64,000 nucleotides of DNA from Undaria pinnatifida (Eukaryota; Sar; Phaeophyceae; Laminariales; Alariaceae): assembly GCA_012845835.1 (NCBI GenBank), contig JABAKD010000014.1, forward strand, positions 9,166,201-9,230,200, written 5' to 3'. The translations under genes and the position numbers were made by a program. Of the stretch, positions 32,963 to 43,780 are shown piece by piece; within the stretch, counting starts at the first letter, position 1; each line of letters starts with the position of its first letter. The notes under the pieces are model-generated. The model searched no databases. It saw only the letters and a program-made list of their open reading frames with translations, and had not been told where the DNA came from.

Positions 32963-34647
32963 AGCCGGCTAGACATGCCACTGAATCCTCTCACCTGTGT
33001 GTCTTGATGTCTCGACGCCAGCAGAACCTCCTAGTCCTGGAGACAGATTTAACTTAATGGCGCGATTAGTGGATCGATCGGTGTACGTGTCCGCACTTTC
33101 CCCAACAAGGTGATCTCGAAGGACGTCTAAAATATGTGATAAGCGAGGGGGGGGGCTCCAGACAACATGTACACGCTCTGTTATGCATACGTATCATATT
33201 CATCCCTATCCCCGCCACAAACAAGCCTTCCATCAACATATAGCATGCTAAAGTCTCCGCACCCCGAAAGCGTGTGGAGAGTATGATACCAGGTACTGAC
33301 AACGACGATGTTAATAATAATAGTCGATGGCATAAATCCATACCGATACCATACTCCAGTTTGATGTACGTCGCCCACATCATACTTCTAACAAAAGCTA
33401 ACTCCTATTGTCATCAGGGGGAACAAAGCATCATTGCTTCTATCGCCATGAACGCCAGCCGCAAGCGTTTTTGTCTACCATAGAGGTGCGAAATGGAGAT
33501 GATCAAGCCGCAATCGTTCGCGCGTATAAAACAGAATTGGCCAAGCCGCAAGCGTTCGCACCGAAAAAAAAAAGCGAATCGGCCCATTCGTTCGCGTTCC
33601 TCTTACCTACTACCTGCAGTCTCAAAATCCCCCTCACCGTACTAAGTTCAAGTAAATTTGTCCCCCGAGAGAGGGTTTCCAATACTGAAAAGGCGAGTAC
33701 CAGTTACCTGGTACAACACATTTTAGAATAGAAGAAAGCTGTGGTCCTCTAGAGCGGGGGTGAAGGCAAATAACCGCTTTAGTGCTAGACAATTGATTCC
33801 ACTAATGAATTCCAAATGTGTTTAAACCACTTCCGAAAAACTAGGCGATGCCAAGGAAGGGACAACAGCAAGGAAGCTGTTGTGCTAGATGTAGATGTTT
33901 AGTGGGAGCACATGCATGCACATAGATCTCACGTATTTTGTTCGTAGTTCCAACGCTGCGCGTCTACGACACTGCTATCGCTTAGCCCGTGAACACGTAC
34001 GCATAATAAGCACCACACTTCGAAGTATTGATATGGTACGAGTTTAGCGGAGGAAAGCAGATATGCGCACTATTAATATTATATATATATGGTCTTGGTC
34101 CGTGACTAGTGCGGTGCCGTGCCTGATAGCAATGCCCGCCTAGCGTGGCATCCCGATTTACCCCGAGATAGCGCGGTGTTAAGGTAGGAGGAGGTCGTGA
34201 CAAAGCAAGCGCTATCCCGCACTAAAGGCTGTATATCGCACTAATGCGTGACCACGACTGGCCAGATTGGACAATGCCATGCGGCTGTATGGGCTCGATG
34301 CCATGCGTTGTCCAGTCGGCAAAATCGCTCACGACAAAGTATCTATGCGGGCTAAATTCGTTCGTCAGTGATTTCTACTCGATCATATTTGGAACGGCAA
34401 TTCTCAATCACAAAAATCGGCTGTTTTATATGAAGAAGCGGAGCTAAACTCTCGCGGGAGATGGGGGGGGGGAGGGGGGGGGGTAGGATGATATGGCTTA
34501 TACCCTGACCGTAAAATCTATACAGAAAATAGCAGACACAGATATACATGCACGTTACGTTCGACCTTGATGCGATACACGACAAGTGATCTTGCTTCGG
34601 CGAACGTGCGGTAGCCACATGGACTGCAGCCGAAAACAACCCCTCCC
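32963..34647. other. No supported gene
   Basis: A short CAAGCCGCAA(G/T)CGTTCGC motif recurs at about 33509 and 33541, with a related copy at 33456. G runs at 34464-34484. No domain in any ORF. Confidence 0.3.
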
Positions 34648-35008
34648 CAACGATAGTGGTAACGCTTTTGTGGACTAAATTACTTTTTGAGTGACAGGGC
34701 TCGTTAACCCATGACTCATGCTACCATAGACTAGAGGTCCACCCATCCTTTTCTCAGGCTCTTAGTTTCAGTTACATACAGAAGCTCTGTGTTCCCCACC
34801 CTATAAACTATTTATTGTGAAAAATGAAAAAAGCAACACCCGATTACGATGAACTATCCCATGGCAGGCCCCCAGGTAATCAAGAAAAAAAACAAAAAAA
34901 ATGCAAAGATTTGTTGAAATTCCGATGAATACGGGTTAATCAAGGATCACCGTCGTTAAGCACAAAAAATAGCCGAAAAGGGCCACCTTTATCGTAGAAT
35001 GTGTCCCA
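34648..35008. repeat. Strongly diverged family A element
   Basis: Left part ACGATAGTGGTAACGCTTTT and GAGTGACAGGGCTCGTTAAC, and right part CACCTTTATCGTAGAATGTG, match A termini and the CTGAATGACGGGGCTCCTTA block loosely. The middle has ATGAACTATCCCATGGCAGG. Confidence 0.4.
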
Positions 35009-35132
35009 TCTTAATAACCCGGAACCGTCGGGATTTCAACATTTTTTCGCATGTATGTGTTTTCGCAAGTGCCTCAGGTATTAGTTGTCATTGTTTGGAA
35101 TACGTACAGGACGTCATGGGTTTGTACATCGG

Positions 35133-35240
35133 GGACGCGTGCTACGTACGGTAGAGAGGTACGGGGTTGCATTTTCATGTTTCCAGAAGAAAAAATCGTC
35201 ATTCGTGTTAATTAAGAAAGGCATAGAGAGATCTTCAAGT
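35133..35240. repeat. Family A left-end fragment
   Basis: GACGCGTGCTACGTACGGTAGAGAGGT is the A terminus with a small duplication; the rest of A is not found. Confidence 0.5.
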
Positions 35241-35471
35241 GAGAACTAGCCTCGGAAACATATCGGTGCACCCACACCGGGGCATGTGTTTCTATATGGC
35301 CTCAGAACAACGGCCATACAATATTCGGAATCCACCAGCCTTTTCGGTTTTTCTCTCTACATACCTCGAGCTGGTGTTGGCATCGCTGTCTGTCCCTCAC
35401 AATGCACTCATTGGCGGGCTTGAACAGTCATTTCCTGGAGTAATTCCCGCACGAATAGACTATGTATTATA

Positions 35472-35676
35472 TAAAATAAAATACACTCCATCCAGCTGTG
35501 AGATCGGATATTTCATCAAAACTCATCTTCGCAAGCTGTGTGTGATACTCCGATCGCGCGTATTGCGGGTTGTGTGTCCTCATTAAGGATATAGGTCGGC
35601 GACTCCCCTTGCAACTATTAATACAGTGTAGCTATCAGGGTCAACAGGGTGATGTTAGGCAGTCTGTGTGCAGAAT
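35472..35676 (+). repeat. Family H dispersed repeat, copy 1
   Basis: Begins AAATAAAATACACTCCATCC and ends CAGTCTGTGTGCAG. About 90% identical by eye to 50831-51022, sharing GCAAGCTGTGTGTGATACTC, CGATCGCGCG and AAGGATATAGGTCGGCGACT. No TIR or TG...CA ends, no ORF. Nature unknown. Confidence 0.8.
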
Positions 35677-35749
35677 ATGATGGAGCGAGAGCTGGTGGCG
35701 TATAATCTCCAATCGATTGACGTGCTGCCCGACTTTAAGGCTGATAGTT

Positions 35750-36055
35750 GATGCTACTTAAGGCTTGGCTACTAAGGCTACTTACCAATGCTACTTGCTA
35801 AGGCTGCTGAGGCTACTAAGGCTGCTTACTTACTAATGCTACTCACTAAGGCTGATAAGGCTACTAAGGCTGCGAAGGCTACTAATGCTGTCCTAGGACT
35901 AATATGGCTACTAAGGCTACTAACGGCTACTTACTCAGGCTGCTAAGACTACCAAGTAAGGCTACTACGGCTACTACGGCTACTAAGGCTACTAAACGGC
36001 TGCTAAACTAGTAAGGCTACGAAGGCTCCGAAGGCTACCAGGGCAATCAGGGCTG
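35750..36055. repeat. Degenerate 9-bp minisatellite (GGCTACTAA)n
   Basis: About 30 imperfect units such as AAGGCTACTAAGGCTGCTTA and TACTACGGCTACTACGGCTA. It begins 75 bp after the end of H copy 1. Confidence 0.9.
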
Positions 36056-36274
36056 CTAAAATGCCACATACAAAGGCTGCTTACAAAGTTAAAACGGTAC
36101 AGTACTGGCAACAGCAAACACCTAAAAACCTGGACTAGGCTTGAAGCATAACTGTACTGTGACCAACCTGGCCACAGCAGAGAGGTGCCGTATAGAAGGG
36201 ACACCATTGTTTTCCTGGAGGTCCTCACTTCTTGAGGAGGTCTGTTGTAGTTTAAAGCTTTGCCACCATACAAC

Positions 36275-36559
36275 GAGCCATCCCACAGTAAGGTAGGGGT
36301 GCAGCATCAGACCAGTCCCCGAGGTCCTCACATGAGGAGCTCAGTATCTCACCCGATACTCTACATGACTTCGAAGGCATTCGTTCACACAACGCAACCC
36401 CAAGCTTCTATGCGTTGGTCCTAAAAAAACATGTACTCGTGAAATTACTTGATTAATAATGACTAACCGCTTGTTCCTCACTTACTTGAGGAGCTTAATC
36501 GGACAGAAGGCACTTTATTGGTTAATAAAACCACTGCGACCCCTACCGTGGGATGAGTC
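36275..36559. repeat. Family B element
   Basis: Left TIR GAGCCATCCCACAGTAAGGT, right TIR CGACCCCTACCGTGGGATGA. Internal B words are all present (TCACATGAGGAGCTCAGTAT, TGACTTCGAAGGCATTCGTT, ACTCGTGAAATTACTTGATT, TTCCTCACTTACTTGAGGAG). 285 bp. Confidence 0.9.
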
Positions 36560-36894
36560 CAACCCAAGACCGATTTTAGGTAAACTAAGAGTGAAAACCG
36601 ACATACAATCAGTCGCGCTCTCTGGGGTTCTGGTGGGAAAAATCTAAGGTGCTTCTCCTCTCTACGTGCGGCTAAGAAAGTGAGTACTCGTTGAGACCTG
36701 CTCAATAGGCAGACCTGCAGGGGACACTGTGTCCCCGCCCAATAGCCCAAGACAAACACATGGACTATCTAGATGTATACCAAAAATTGTTATTGCACAA
36801 CCAAGAATAATAGATTCCACCAACGATATTTTAGGTTAACCCTTTAAGCACCGCAGTCCCCACAAGGAGACCAGATTTCTTGGTATTAGTGTAG

Positions 36895-36983
36895 GGAGGG
36901 GTTTTGGGGCTCTCAAGGGGAGCCCTGTCATTCAGAAAATAGTTTGGTCGAAAAGTGCTACCTCTGCCGTGCCGTACCATGCG
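36895..36983. repeat. Family A right-end fragment
   Basis: Contains GGGAGCCCTGTCATTCAGAA, GGTCGAAAAGTGCTACCTCT and the degenerate terminus GCCGTGCCGTACCATGCGTC. Confidence 0.55.
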
Positions 36984-37246
36984 TCCACCACAAACTTCAG
37001 CAAGGTTACGTTGAGCACGACAAGCTACCATGTGTCCGGGGGGGTATAGCATTAAGCGTAGCGCTCGCCGCCGAGCGCATTTCCAAACTCCAACGTTCTT
37101 GGAGCCCCCCAAAGAATGAGTCTAGCGTGTTCCTCCCTGTTGTGTTTCTTGTTCGTGGCCATGAACTGTACACCAAGCGCGCAGAGAAAGACACACATCA
37201 ACCTCAACATTCGACAAACATGTGTTAGACGCGGCAATTTGGCAAG

Positions 37247-37567
37247 TTATGGCGGTACGGCGAGCGTGGGGCAGCCACACAAACTACAGCCGAAAGCAAC
37301 CGCCACCCCCCGCTGCTCTGTCCGACTGGGCGCTACTTGTGTCGGTATTGCTGTCTGTCCATCTCGTTGCACACTCTTGGTGGCGTCCGCTTCAGCGGGC
37401 TCGTTCATCTGAAGTCTTGCCCGTATCCACAAGCGAGAGAGCAAGGGAAGGTGGCACACGGTCTGCGGCCGAAAACAGCTCCTCCGTGCTTGCTCTCTAG
37501 GTTTGGGTGCTACTGGTGCCGGCTTTGCTGTTTTCCCATCTCTAATACTTGCTGGAGGTGGCGGCAT
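37247..37567 (-). repeat. Tandem ~180-bp duplication with an open minus-strand frame
   Basis: Two related blocks (about 37265-37385 and 37450-37565) share GCCGAAA(G/A)CA, TGGGCGCTACT-like and TTGCTGT(C)TGTCCATCTC-like words. The minus-strand ORF of 106 codons reads DGKTAKPAPVAPKPREQARR in one half and DGQTAIPTQVAPSRTEQRG in the other. The conserved residues hint at coding, but the ORF is short with no known domain, so I list it as a repeat with a possible small gene. Confidence 0.45.
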
Positions 37568-38188
37568 TTATCATTGTGACACCAACCTTGTGCAAACTTA
37601 CTCATAAGCTATACTGTTCAGGGGAGGGTATAGCGCCTGCCGCTGGGAACACGGTTTTTTTCATCCAACATTTTCTTAAATCCAACATTCATTGCTCTCA
37701 AATCCAATATTGTTCTTAAATCCAACATTGTTAGAACGTCCCCCCCCCAAAATGGGCATATCGTTTTTTTATATTTTACGAATACGTTGGCCTATATGAG
37801 GCAGCTATAAGATGCGATTTCCCGAAACTGTGGGTTACCTTCATCTACAATACGTGGTAGAGCAAGAGTAGGGGGCCCGGTGTACACCGGTATCGTTGCC
37901 GGTGTCGTCGTTGAAAGTGCTCGGCAAATGTCACGGTGTCGGATAGAGGGGACCTTATACCCCCAGTGTCATTCCAAGCTGCAGCGCGATCAACTCATTC
38001 GAAGGCGGCGATTTCGCCAAACCTATGGTACTTTGTACCACACGTACGCTTGCGCCGAAAGGCTGCGGCTCGTGCGAGTGGTCTCGAGCCGGTGACACAA
38101 AAGGCCCTAAGCGCGTGCCCTCCTTATTCGCTGCCCGGTCCTAGATGAGATATGACGGCCAATGGGTTAAGACGACAAGCGGAATTGC
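37568..38188. other. No supported gene; short AAATCCAACATT repeat
   Basis: At 37664-37733 the word AAATCCAACATT recurs three to four times about 20 bp apart. A C run at 37740-37749. ORFs at 37880-38148 lack domains. Confidence 0.4.
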
Positions 38189-38464
38189 GACGCGTGCTCT
38201 GATAGCGGTAGCTCTTTCGGGGCTATAATTTGTTTTTCTGGACACGACGGAAATCCTTACCCTGTCAACAATATCGTCGGGAAAACGTTCCTCCCTTGCA
38301 GTGCCCTATTGTATACCTGCAGAGGCCACTGACTTATTCATCGGACTACACGTTTTTTTTAAGTTCACCGAAAATCGGTTTGGGGGTTGGGGCAAGGAGC
38401 TAACCAAGTGAGGGGCCCCAGCCGAAAAAAGGTATACCTTAGTACCACTGCCTTAGCTCGTGCC
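38189..38464. repeat. Diverged family A element
   Basis: Left end GACGCGTGCTCTGATAGCGG, internal CAATATCGTCGGGAAAAC and ATCGGTTTGGGGGTTGGGGC, right part GTACCACTGCCTTAGCTCGT. Reverse orientation. Confidence 0.6.
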
Positions 38465-38495
38465 TTGCCCATCACCAAGACTACGGTGTAGGGGG

Positions 38496-39046
38496 GATGT
38501 TACGACAGAGGTAGCACTTTTCGCCTGTAGAGCCATCCCACGGTGTAGGGGTGTATGCAGCATCAGTCCCTGAGGTCCTCACATGAGGAGCTCAATATCT
38601 CATCCGAACATTGAGTTCGAAAGCATTCGTTCGCACAACCCGACCAAGCCTCTATGCCTTGTAGTAGTCCTAAAACAATACAATGTACTCGTGAAATCAC
38701 TTGACCAATGACTAACCGGTAGATAGTTCCTCACACGAGTAGCTCAGTTGGCCAGGAACAATTTTAGTAATACAATAACTGCAACCCCTACCGTGGGATG
38801 ACTCTGACACGGTTTCTGAATTTGACGGGGCTCCTTTACCAAAAAATCGTCGGAAACAACAGGCATTTTTTTTTTCATGATTCTCGTCGTGTACCCTCGA
38901 GGTCATGAGATTTTTCATCCGGTAGCACAGCAGTTTCATTTTTTCCTCCAAATCGGTTTTTGGGAGGGACACAACATGTCCTAAGCTCCCAAAGTGAGGA
39001 ACCTCAGAAAAAACGGTGGTTGGTACACCTCTATCGTAGCACGCGT
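38496..39046. repeat. Family A element split by a B element
   Basis: Left part TTACGACAGAGGTAGCACTT, TTCGCCTGTA stops at 38528. It resumes at 38805 with ACGGTTTCTGAATTTGACGG, GGCTCCTTTACC and ends CTCTATCGTAGCACGCGTC. The sequence GTAGGGGGGATGTTACGA occurs both just before this element and just after it. Confidence 0.85.
38529..38804. repeat. Family B element inserted in an A element
   Basis: Left TIR GAGCCATCCCACGGTGTAGG, right TIR CAACCCCTACCGTGGGATGA. Internal B words are intact, including GAGCTCAATATCTCATCCGA. Flanks TGTA| and |TGAC leave no convincing target duplication. Confidence 0.9.
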
Positions 39047-39381
39047 CGGTAGGGGGGATGTTACGAAATACCCCAACTTTCGCTTCCGGGTTTCCACCTC
39101 AGTCGCACCAGCGACTCTGTGTACCTCGCCGACAAAAGACGGTATTATTAGGCGATGTCCCTCAGGGGCAGGGTAGCTCACCATCATATTGGGGCTGATG
39201 CATAATCATTGCTAAGTTAACACGGGCGCGAAAGGTTTAGACAGAGTACTTAAAGAAGGGAAAGGCGTGGGTTCGCTCGCGCGAGTGACCCCAAGCTCTG
39301 CTGTTACTGCCCAAAAAAGGCCGATGTGTGTTGCAAACGTGACACCCCTCTACTACTCCCGCACATGCAGCGATCGGCACG
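39047..39381. repeat. Family C element, copy 6
   Basis: Starts GGTAGGGGGGATGTTACGAA. It has TTTCGCTTCCGGGTTTCCAC, GCGACTCTGTGTACCTCGCC, GACAAAAGACG and TTCGCTCGCGCGAGTGACCC, then CTGCCCAAAAAAGGCC. The right end runs into the next A element. Confidence 0.7.
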
Positions 39382-40009
39382 TACGTGCCACGATGGAGGT
39401 GTAGAGCGAGTCATCCCACGGTAGGGGTTGCAGTTGTTGGATTAACTAGTAATGTACCCTCCGTCCGATTGAGCTCCTCAAGTAAGTGAGGAACTACCAG
39501 TTGGACCCTCAGTCGAGTATTTTCACGAGTGCATACGTTTTAGGACTACTACAAGACACAGAAGCTTGGTCAGGTTGCGCGGACGAATGCCTTTGAAGTC
39601 ATGTAGTATCGGGTGAGATATTGAGCTCCTTATGTATGTGAGGACCTCAGGGGCTGATGCTGCATGCACCCCTACCCTACCGTGGGATGGCCCTATCACT
39701 TTTCGTCTGAAACAGTCTCTGAATGACGGAGGGGGGGGCTTCTTACCCCCAACAAATGGTCAGGAATAGATCAATCCGTAGGTTAGATTATTTTGTGTGA
39801 TTCTCAGCTGACACCGTAGACCCCACGGGATTTTTCATCCGTTATGTATGTATTGCAGCCTTGTTTTATTCCGAAAATGAGTTATTTAGGGTTAAGAAGT
39901 GTAGTTAAGAAGGACATGTGTAATTTTTTTTTCAACCTCTCGCTCCCTAAAGTGACGAACCTCATGTAAAAAAACAATGGCTGGTGCACTCTCTATCATA
40001 GCAGGCGTC
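39382..40009. repeat. Family A element split by a B element
   Basis: The left terminus TACGTGCCACGATGGAGGTG stops at 39407. It resumes after 39693 with TATCACTTTTCGTCTGAAAC, TCTCTGAATGACGGAGG and ends CTCTATCATAGCAGGCGTC. The interior has an extra stretch near 39880-39930. Confidence 0.85.
39408..39693. repeat. Family B element inserted in an A element
   Basis: Left TIR GAGTCATCCCACGGTAGGGG, right TIR CCCTACCCTACCGTGGGATG. Reverse orientation: AAGTAAGTGAGGAACTACCA comes first and TATGTATGTGAGGACCTCAG last. Confidence 0.9.
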
Positions 40010-40185
40010 TGGAGATGCCCAAGCGATAGTCGTCAACGGCGACGTACCGCAAGGCACCTGCTACGGCGGTAGAGCCGCTCCCTGTTAATTCTTTTTTTTT
40101 CTGGTGCTCCTTCCCCGCTCGAGAAGCTCTGCGCCTCACCCTCAAACCTTTTTGTGAGTAAAGTGCGAATGCAATATCCGATGAC

Positions 40186-40452
40186 GACGCGTGCTGCGGT
40201 AGAGGTGCACCCCACGTTTTTTTTCTGAGGTTACTCATTTTCAGGAGGTCAAGAGGCTTCTCCCAAAAAAAACTGTTTTTTTTTTGCCGAAAATGTAACT
40301 GCTATATATCGGATGAAAAATCCTGTGGGGCCTCGGTACACGACGAGAATAACGGAAAAAAATGACCTAGATTGCCCCGACGATTTTGGGTTCAGGAGCC
40401 CCGTCATTCAGAAACCATTTCCGCCCAAAAGAGGTATACCTCGTAGCACGTG
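40186..40452. repeat. Family A element
   Basis: Left end GACGCGTGCTGCGGTAGAGG, interior TTTCTGAGGTTACTCATTTT, CGGATGAAAAATCCTGTGGG, CGACGATTTTGGGTTCAGGA, right end ATACCTCGTAGCACGTGCC. A truncated A left end precedes it at about 40053-40085, and an A right-half fragment (GGTCTCAGGAGCCCCCCGTA) follows at 40462-40580. Confidence 0.85.
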
Positions 40453-40597
40453 CCATGGCCAGATCCATGTGCAAGGATGTACCAAAATAAATGCAATAAA
40501 AAAGTTGAATTCCGATCATTTTGGTCTCAGGAGCCCCCCGTAGCTCAGAAAATGTTTTTAACCGAAAAAACCTACTATGAAAAAAACTCTATCGACC

Positions 40598-40725
40598 AAG
40601 GCTATGGTTGGATGGTTGGGGGGGGGGCATGTTTACTACCCGGTATTCACCAGCCGTACGCACGAGTGAGTCTGCACCTCACAGACACATTCACTTTGGA
40701 TCTTTTTTTTTTTCAAGACGCTTGC
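40598..40725. repeat. Family C fragment, copy 7
   Basis: Begins CCAAGGCTATGGTTGGATGG and a G run, then ACTACCCGGTATTCACCAGC and GAGTCTGCACCTCACAGACA: the left half of C only. Confidence 0.6.
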
Positions 40726-41766
40726 ATAGCTTACCATGCCATGGTTGATTCACATCGCCAATTTAAACTGCAGAAATGCTTCAACGGCAAAAAGAACAGA
40801 GCGGCCACGCGCGCGCGTGACACAGAAACCGCGCACTGCACCGAACGGCCCCAACACTGACCCCCGCCAACGTAACCCGGGCCTGTCGTGGCACGCGTCG
40901 CAAGGCTACGCACTTGTCGTTGCCGCATTTCATCGACTTTCTGAGCTACAACGGACTTATGACACATTGCTTACTTGGTCTAGGCCCATGTTCGTCCGAC
41001 AGTCGCGGGCAGAAGGGATGCAAACAGCATGGACCCGCCGACAAGAACTAAGCTTCTCTTAGCAAGTCTTCAACCGTTACTGTGGCATCGCATTGGGCAA
41101 CTCCGGGCAGAGGCTGCTATGTTCCAGGCACCCTCTGGTAGGATTATGTCGTACCGCCCGCACCTTAGCACGAAAATCAATTCAAAGCGGTTAACGCGAC
41201 GAAACATTTGAGCCTTAGTATGTCCTTATCCAGTAAGCTAATTTTGATTCTCGTGGGCGGGGCAAGCATTAATACTGCGATGCAGCTGACTCAACCAGAA
41301 GTAAAAGATTTTTTTTTTGTCCAGCCCACGTTAATGGGCGGGTCCAGCGGCACCCAGCTACTTGGAAAGTTACCGCGAGAAATGTCGCGTACGCTGCATA
41401 TCTCGTGACCGAGGGTAGGATCGATATTACGGTATGGAGGGGGGGGGGTGTACTCATTTGTTGCCTGCCTTAGTGGCGAAGCCAAGGTTGGCCATGTATA
41501 CCCTTTTAGAGGCAGAGTCGCATCGGTAGGAGAAGTGCTTGCAAGGCTTTCGCTCTCCCGGCTCTGGGTCACTCAAGCGAGCGGACGCTCTATCGTTTTC
41601 ACCGTGGTTCTACCACAAGCGGAAGTACTTCTAAGGCCTCATATTCTAGCGGATCATGTGGTCGCTCGAGCAATTTTTTGGGTTGTTGTGACCACATTGC
41701 TTGTGCAACTGGTACTTGTGTCTTGCGCATATTGTACCACGAAATACGCCGCCCCTCCGATCTTAG
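40726..41766. other. No supported gene
   Basis: A 108-codon plus-strand ORF (40736-41062) and a 109-codon one (41448-41777) have no domain. At 41430-41460 the words TTACGGTATGGAGG and a G run followed by TGTACTCATTTG resemble the inner end of inverted repeat I (TACGGTAGCGGCGGGG...TACTCAG), suggesting a third I terminus. Confidence 0.3.
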
Positions 41767-42022
41767 GCTCGTGCTAAAATAGAGGTGCACCAACCATTGT
41801 TTTTTCTGAGGTTCCCTCGATTTGGGAGCTTAAGATCTCTCTCTCAAACAGCTGATTGGGAAAAAATTAAAACTGCTACATTCTGATGAAAAACCCAATG
41901 GCTTAGGCATACAACGAGAATAATGCCAAAACAAAACTTATTTCCGACGAGATTTTAGGTAAAGGAGCCCCGTCATTCAGAAAAACCTTTTCGCTAAAAA
42001 ACGGTATACATCTATCGCAGAC
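41767..42022. repeat. Family A element
   Basis: Left end GCTCGTGCTAAAATAGAGGT, interior TTTTTCTGAGGTTCCCTCGA, GGGAGCTTAAGATCTCTCTC and AAAGGAGCCCCGTCATTCAG, right end ATACATCTATCGCAGACTTG. Confidence 0.8.
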
Positions 42023-42159
42023 TTGGTCCTTTTTAGTTTCGCGCTGCCCACACCGAAAAATATGAGCGAGCCCTTCCCATCGTAGCCTGGGTGGTCGGTG
42101 TCGGGATCTGAGGGTTTGCTATGAAAGAGGCGACGCATGCTACGCGCGGTAGGGGTGCA

Positions 42160-42800
42160 CCCTTGACCCAGGGTACGGTAGGGAGGTGGGTCCCTTGTGC
42201 TTTTGTTTGTTTTTGGTGCGGTGTCTCCCGGGGTCACTCGCGCGAGTAACTCCTCTGCTCCTTTGCTGCCTTGCGTTCCTTGATGTCTTGAATGGCCGAG
42301 ACCAATCCGCAACGAAGATCAAAGGTGCGGTAGGAGGGTTATGTTATTGTTCTACCCCCTTTTGGCAACTTTTTTTTTCAGTGGCTCGGTGTCACTCGCG
42401 CGAGTGACCAGCTCCTGTTCCTTGCGGTCACCGGCTTTCGTGCTGCTTAACGTTCTCGATGTTAATTCGAAAACGGATGGTTATCGACGCTGCACCAAAA
42501 AAAAAAGGTCGCCGCACGTGTTTTTGTCGGTAAGGGCACGGAGTCACCCACGAGGTTGGTGAATACCCGGTGGGGGGAAAGGGGGGTACCCCCGTACCCG
42601 TAGCCTTGATCTCTTACGTTTCTTGATGTCTTGAATTGACGAGGTAGACCAATCCGCGCAATGGAGTGTAATCTACACGCGCTGCGACAAAACATCGCCT
42701 AAAGTGTGTTTATCCGTGAAGTACTGAGTCACTCGCGCGAGTGGGGCTCAACGCGCTAGTGAAAAAGGACCTAACCCCCTTACCGTAGCCTTGGACCTTT
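42160..42800. repeat. Cluster of overlapping family C copies
   Basis: Three TCACTCGCGCGAGTG-type palindromes occur (42231, 42391, 42727). An inner C runs from GGTGCGGTAGGAGGGTTATG (about 42323) to CGTACCCGTAGCCTTGATC (about 42612). It is flanked by two versions of TTGATGTCTTGAAT(G/T)G(C/A)C(G)GA...GACCAATCCGC (42278 and 42627). The outer parts make up a second C, ending TTACCGTAGCCTTGGAC. Confidence 0.75.
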
Positions 42801-42811
42801 TTTTTTCTATT

Positions 42812-43036
42812 GCTACTACCCTCATTTGAGATTCCTTAAACGTCTCCAAAAACGCATTTGGAGAAGATATGAACTGCTGCAACACCAGATGAACAAATAC
42901 AATTCTAGAGGTATATACAACGAACATCGTGCAGAAACAGATCGTAATTTCGATAATTGTGGCTTAAGAAGCCCCGCCATTCAGAAACCGTTTTCGCAAA
43001 AAGTACTATTATATCTCTATCATCGTAGCTCGCGTC
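42812..43036. repeat. Family A element lacking its left terminus
   Basis: Contains TTTGAGATTCCTTAAACGTC, ACGCATTTGGAGAAGATATG, GGCTTAAGAAGCCCCGCCAT, TCAGAAACCGTTTTCGCAAA and the right end TCTATCATCGTAGCTCGCGTC. Confidence 0.7.
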
Positions 43037-43309
43037 AGGCAGCACGTTTTCGCAGACAATAATTGTGCCGGATTCGACCCCTCAAAGTGATGCACTGTTC
43101 AATGTCGCGCTTTAAGTCCGTTTCACACGGTCGTTTCGTAGTCCAAGTCGGCCTGGCAACGAGCGGCTCCTTCGAGCGCGATGTCGAGGACGGGATGCGT
43201 GGGGTCGAGCTTCAACCCCCGCAAAATGTGACGGAAAAAATGTCAGTAGCTTCGAAACGTTGCCCTCGAAGGTCACCGACTGTAACTTCTTTAGTATCGA
43301 ACCCGTACA

Positions 43310-43569
43310 GACTGATTCTACGATACCCCCCCTCCCAAAAAACAGCGGTTTTCTTTAACGAACGTTTCATGGCTGCTCGACACGAGGAAGCATGATATGA
43401 AAAATAAAACCTTCATATATGTTTTGCTGTTTTGAAAGGACTATTGAACCATGACGTCGGGATGGTGTGGGGCACCACCGTAATCAAAAGGAGATACGGC
43501 CGGGAGCTCGCTTAACAACCGGCAATTTCGTTCAAGAAACGTCGGGGGGGGCTATCGTAGAACGACTCT
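43310..43569. repeat. Family D element, copy 2
   Basis: Left end GACTGATTCTACGATACCCC, right end GGGGGGGCTATCGTAGAACG then ACTC. The interior has ATGGCTGCTCGACACGAGGA and TGACGTCGGGATGGTGTGGG. Confidence 0.85.
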
Positions 43570-43571
43570 AC

Positions 43572-43780
43572 ATCACGTGAAACATGAGTTGTGGAAGGCG
43601 TTCGTTCGCTCTAACCCGACCAAGCTTCTATGCCTAGTAGTAGTCCTAAAACAATACGTACTCGTGAAATTACTTGATTAATGACTAACCGCTAGTTCGT
43701 TTCTTGAAGAGCTCAACCGGACAGGTACATTATTAGTATACCCAATAACTGCAACTCCTACCTCTACCGTGGGATGACTC
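43572..43780. repeat. Family B right-hand fragment abutting D copy 2
   Basis: From GTTGTGGAAGGCGTTCGTTC through ACTCGTGAAATTACTTGATT to the right TIR CTACCGTGGGATGACTC. The first ~80 bp of B are absent, replaced by the D element. Confidence 0.8.
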
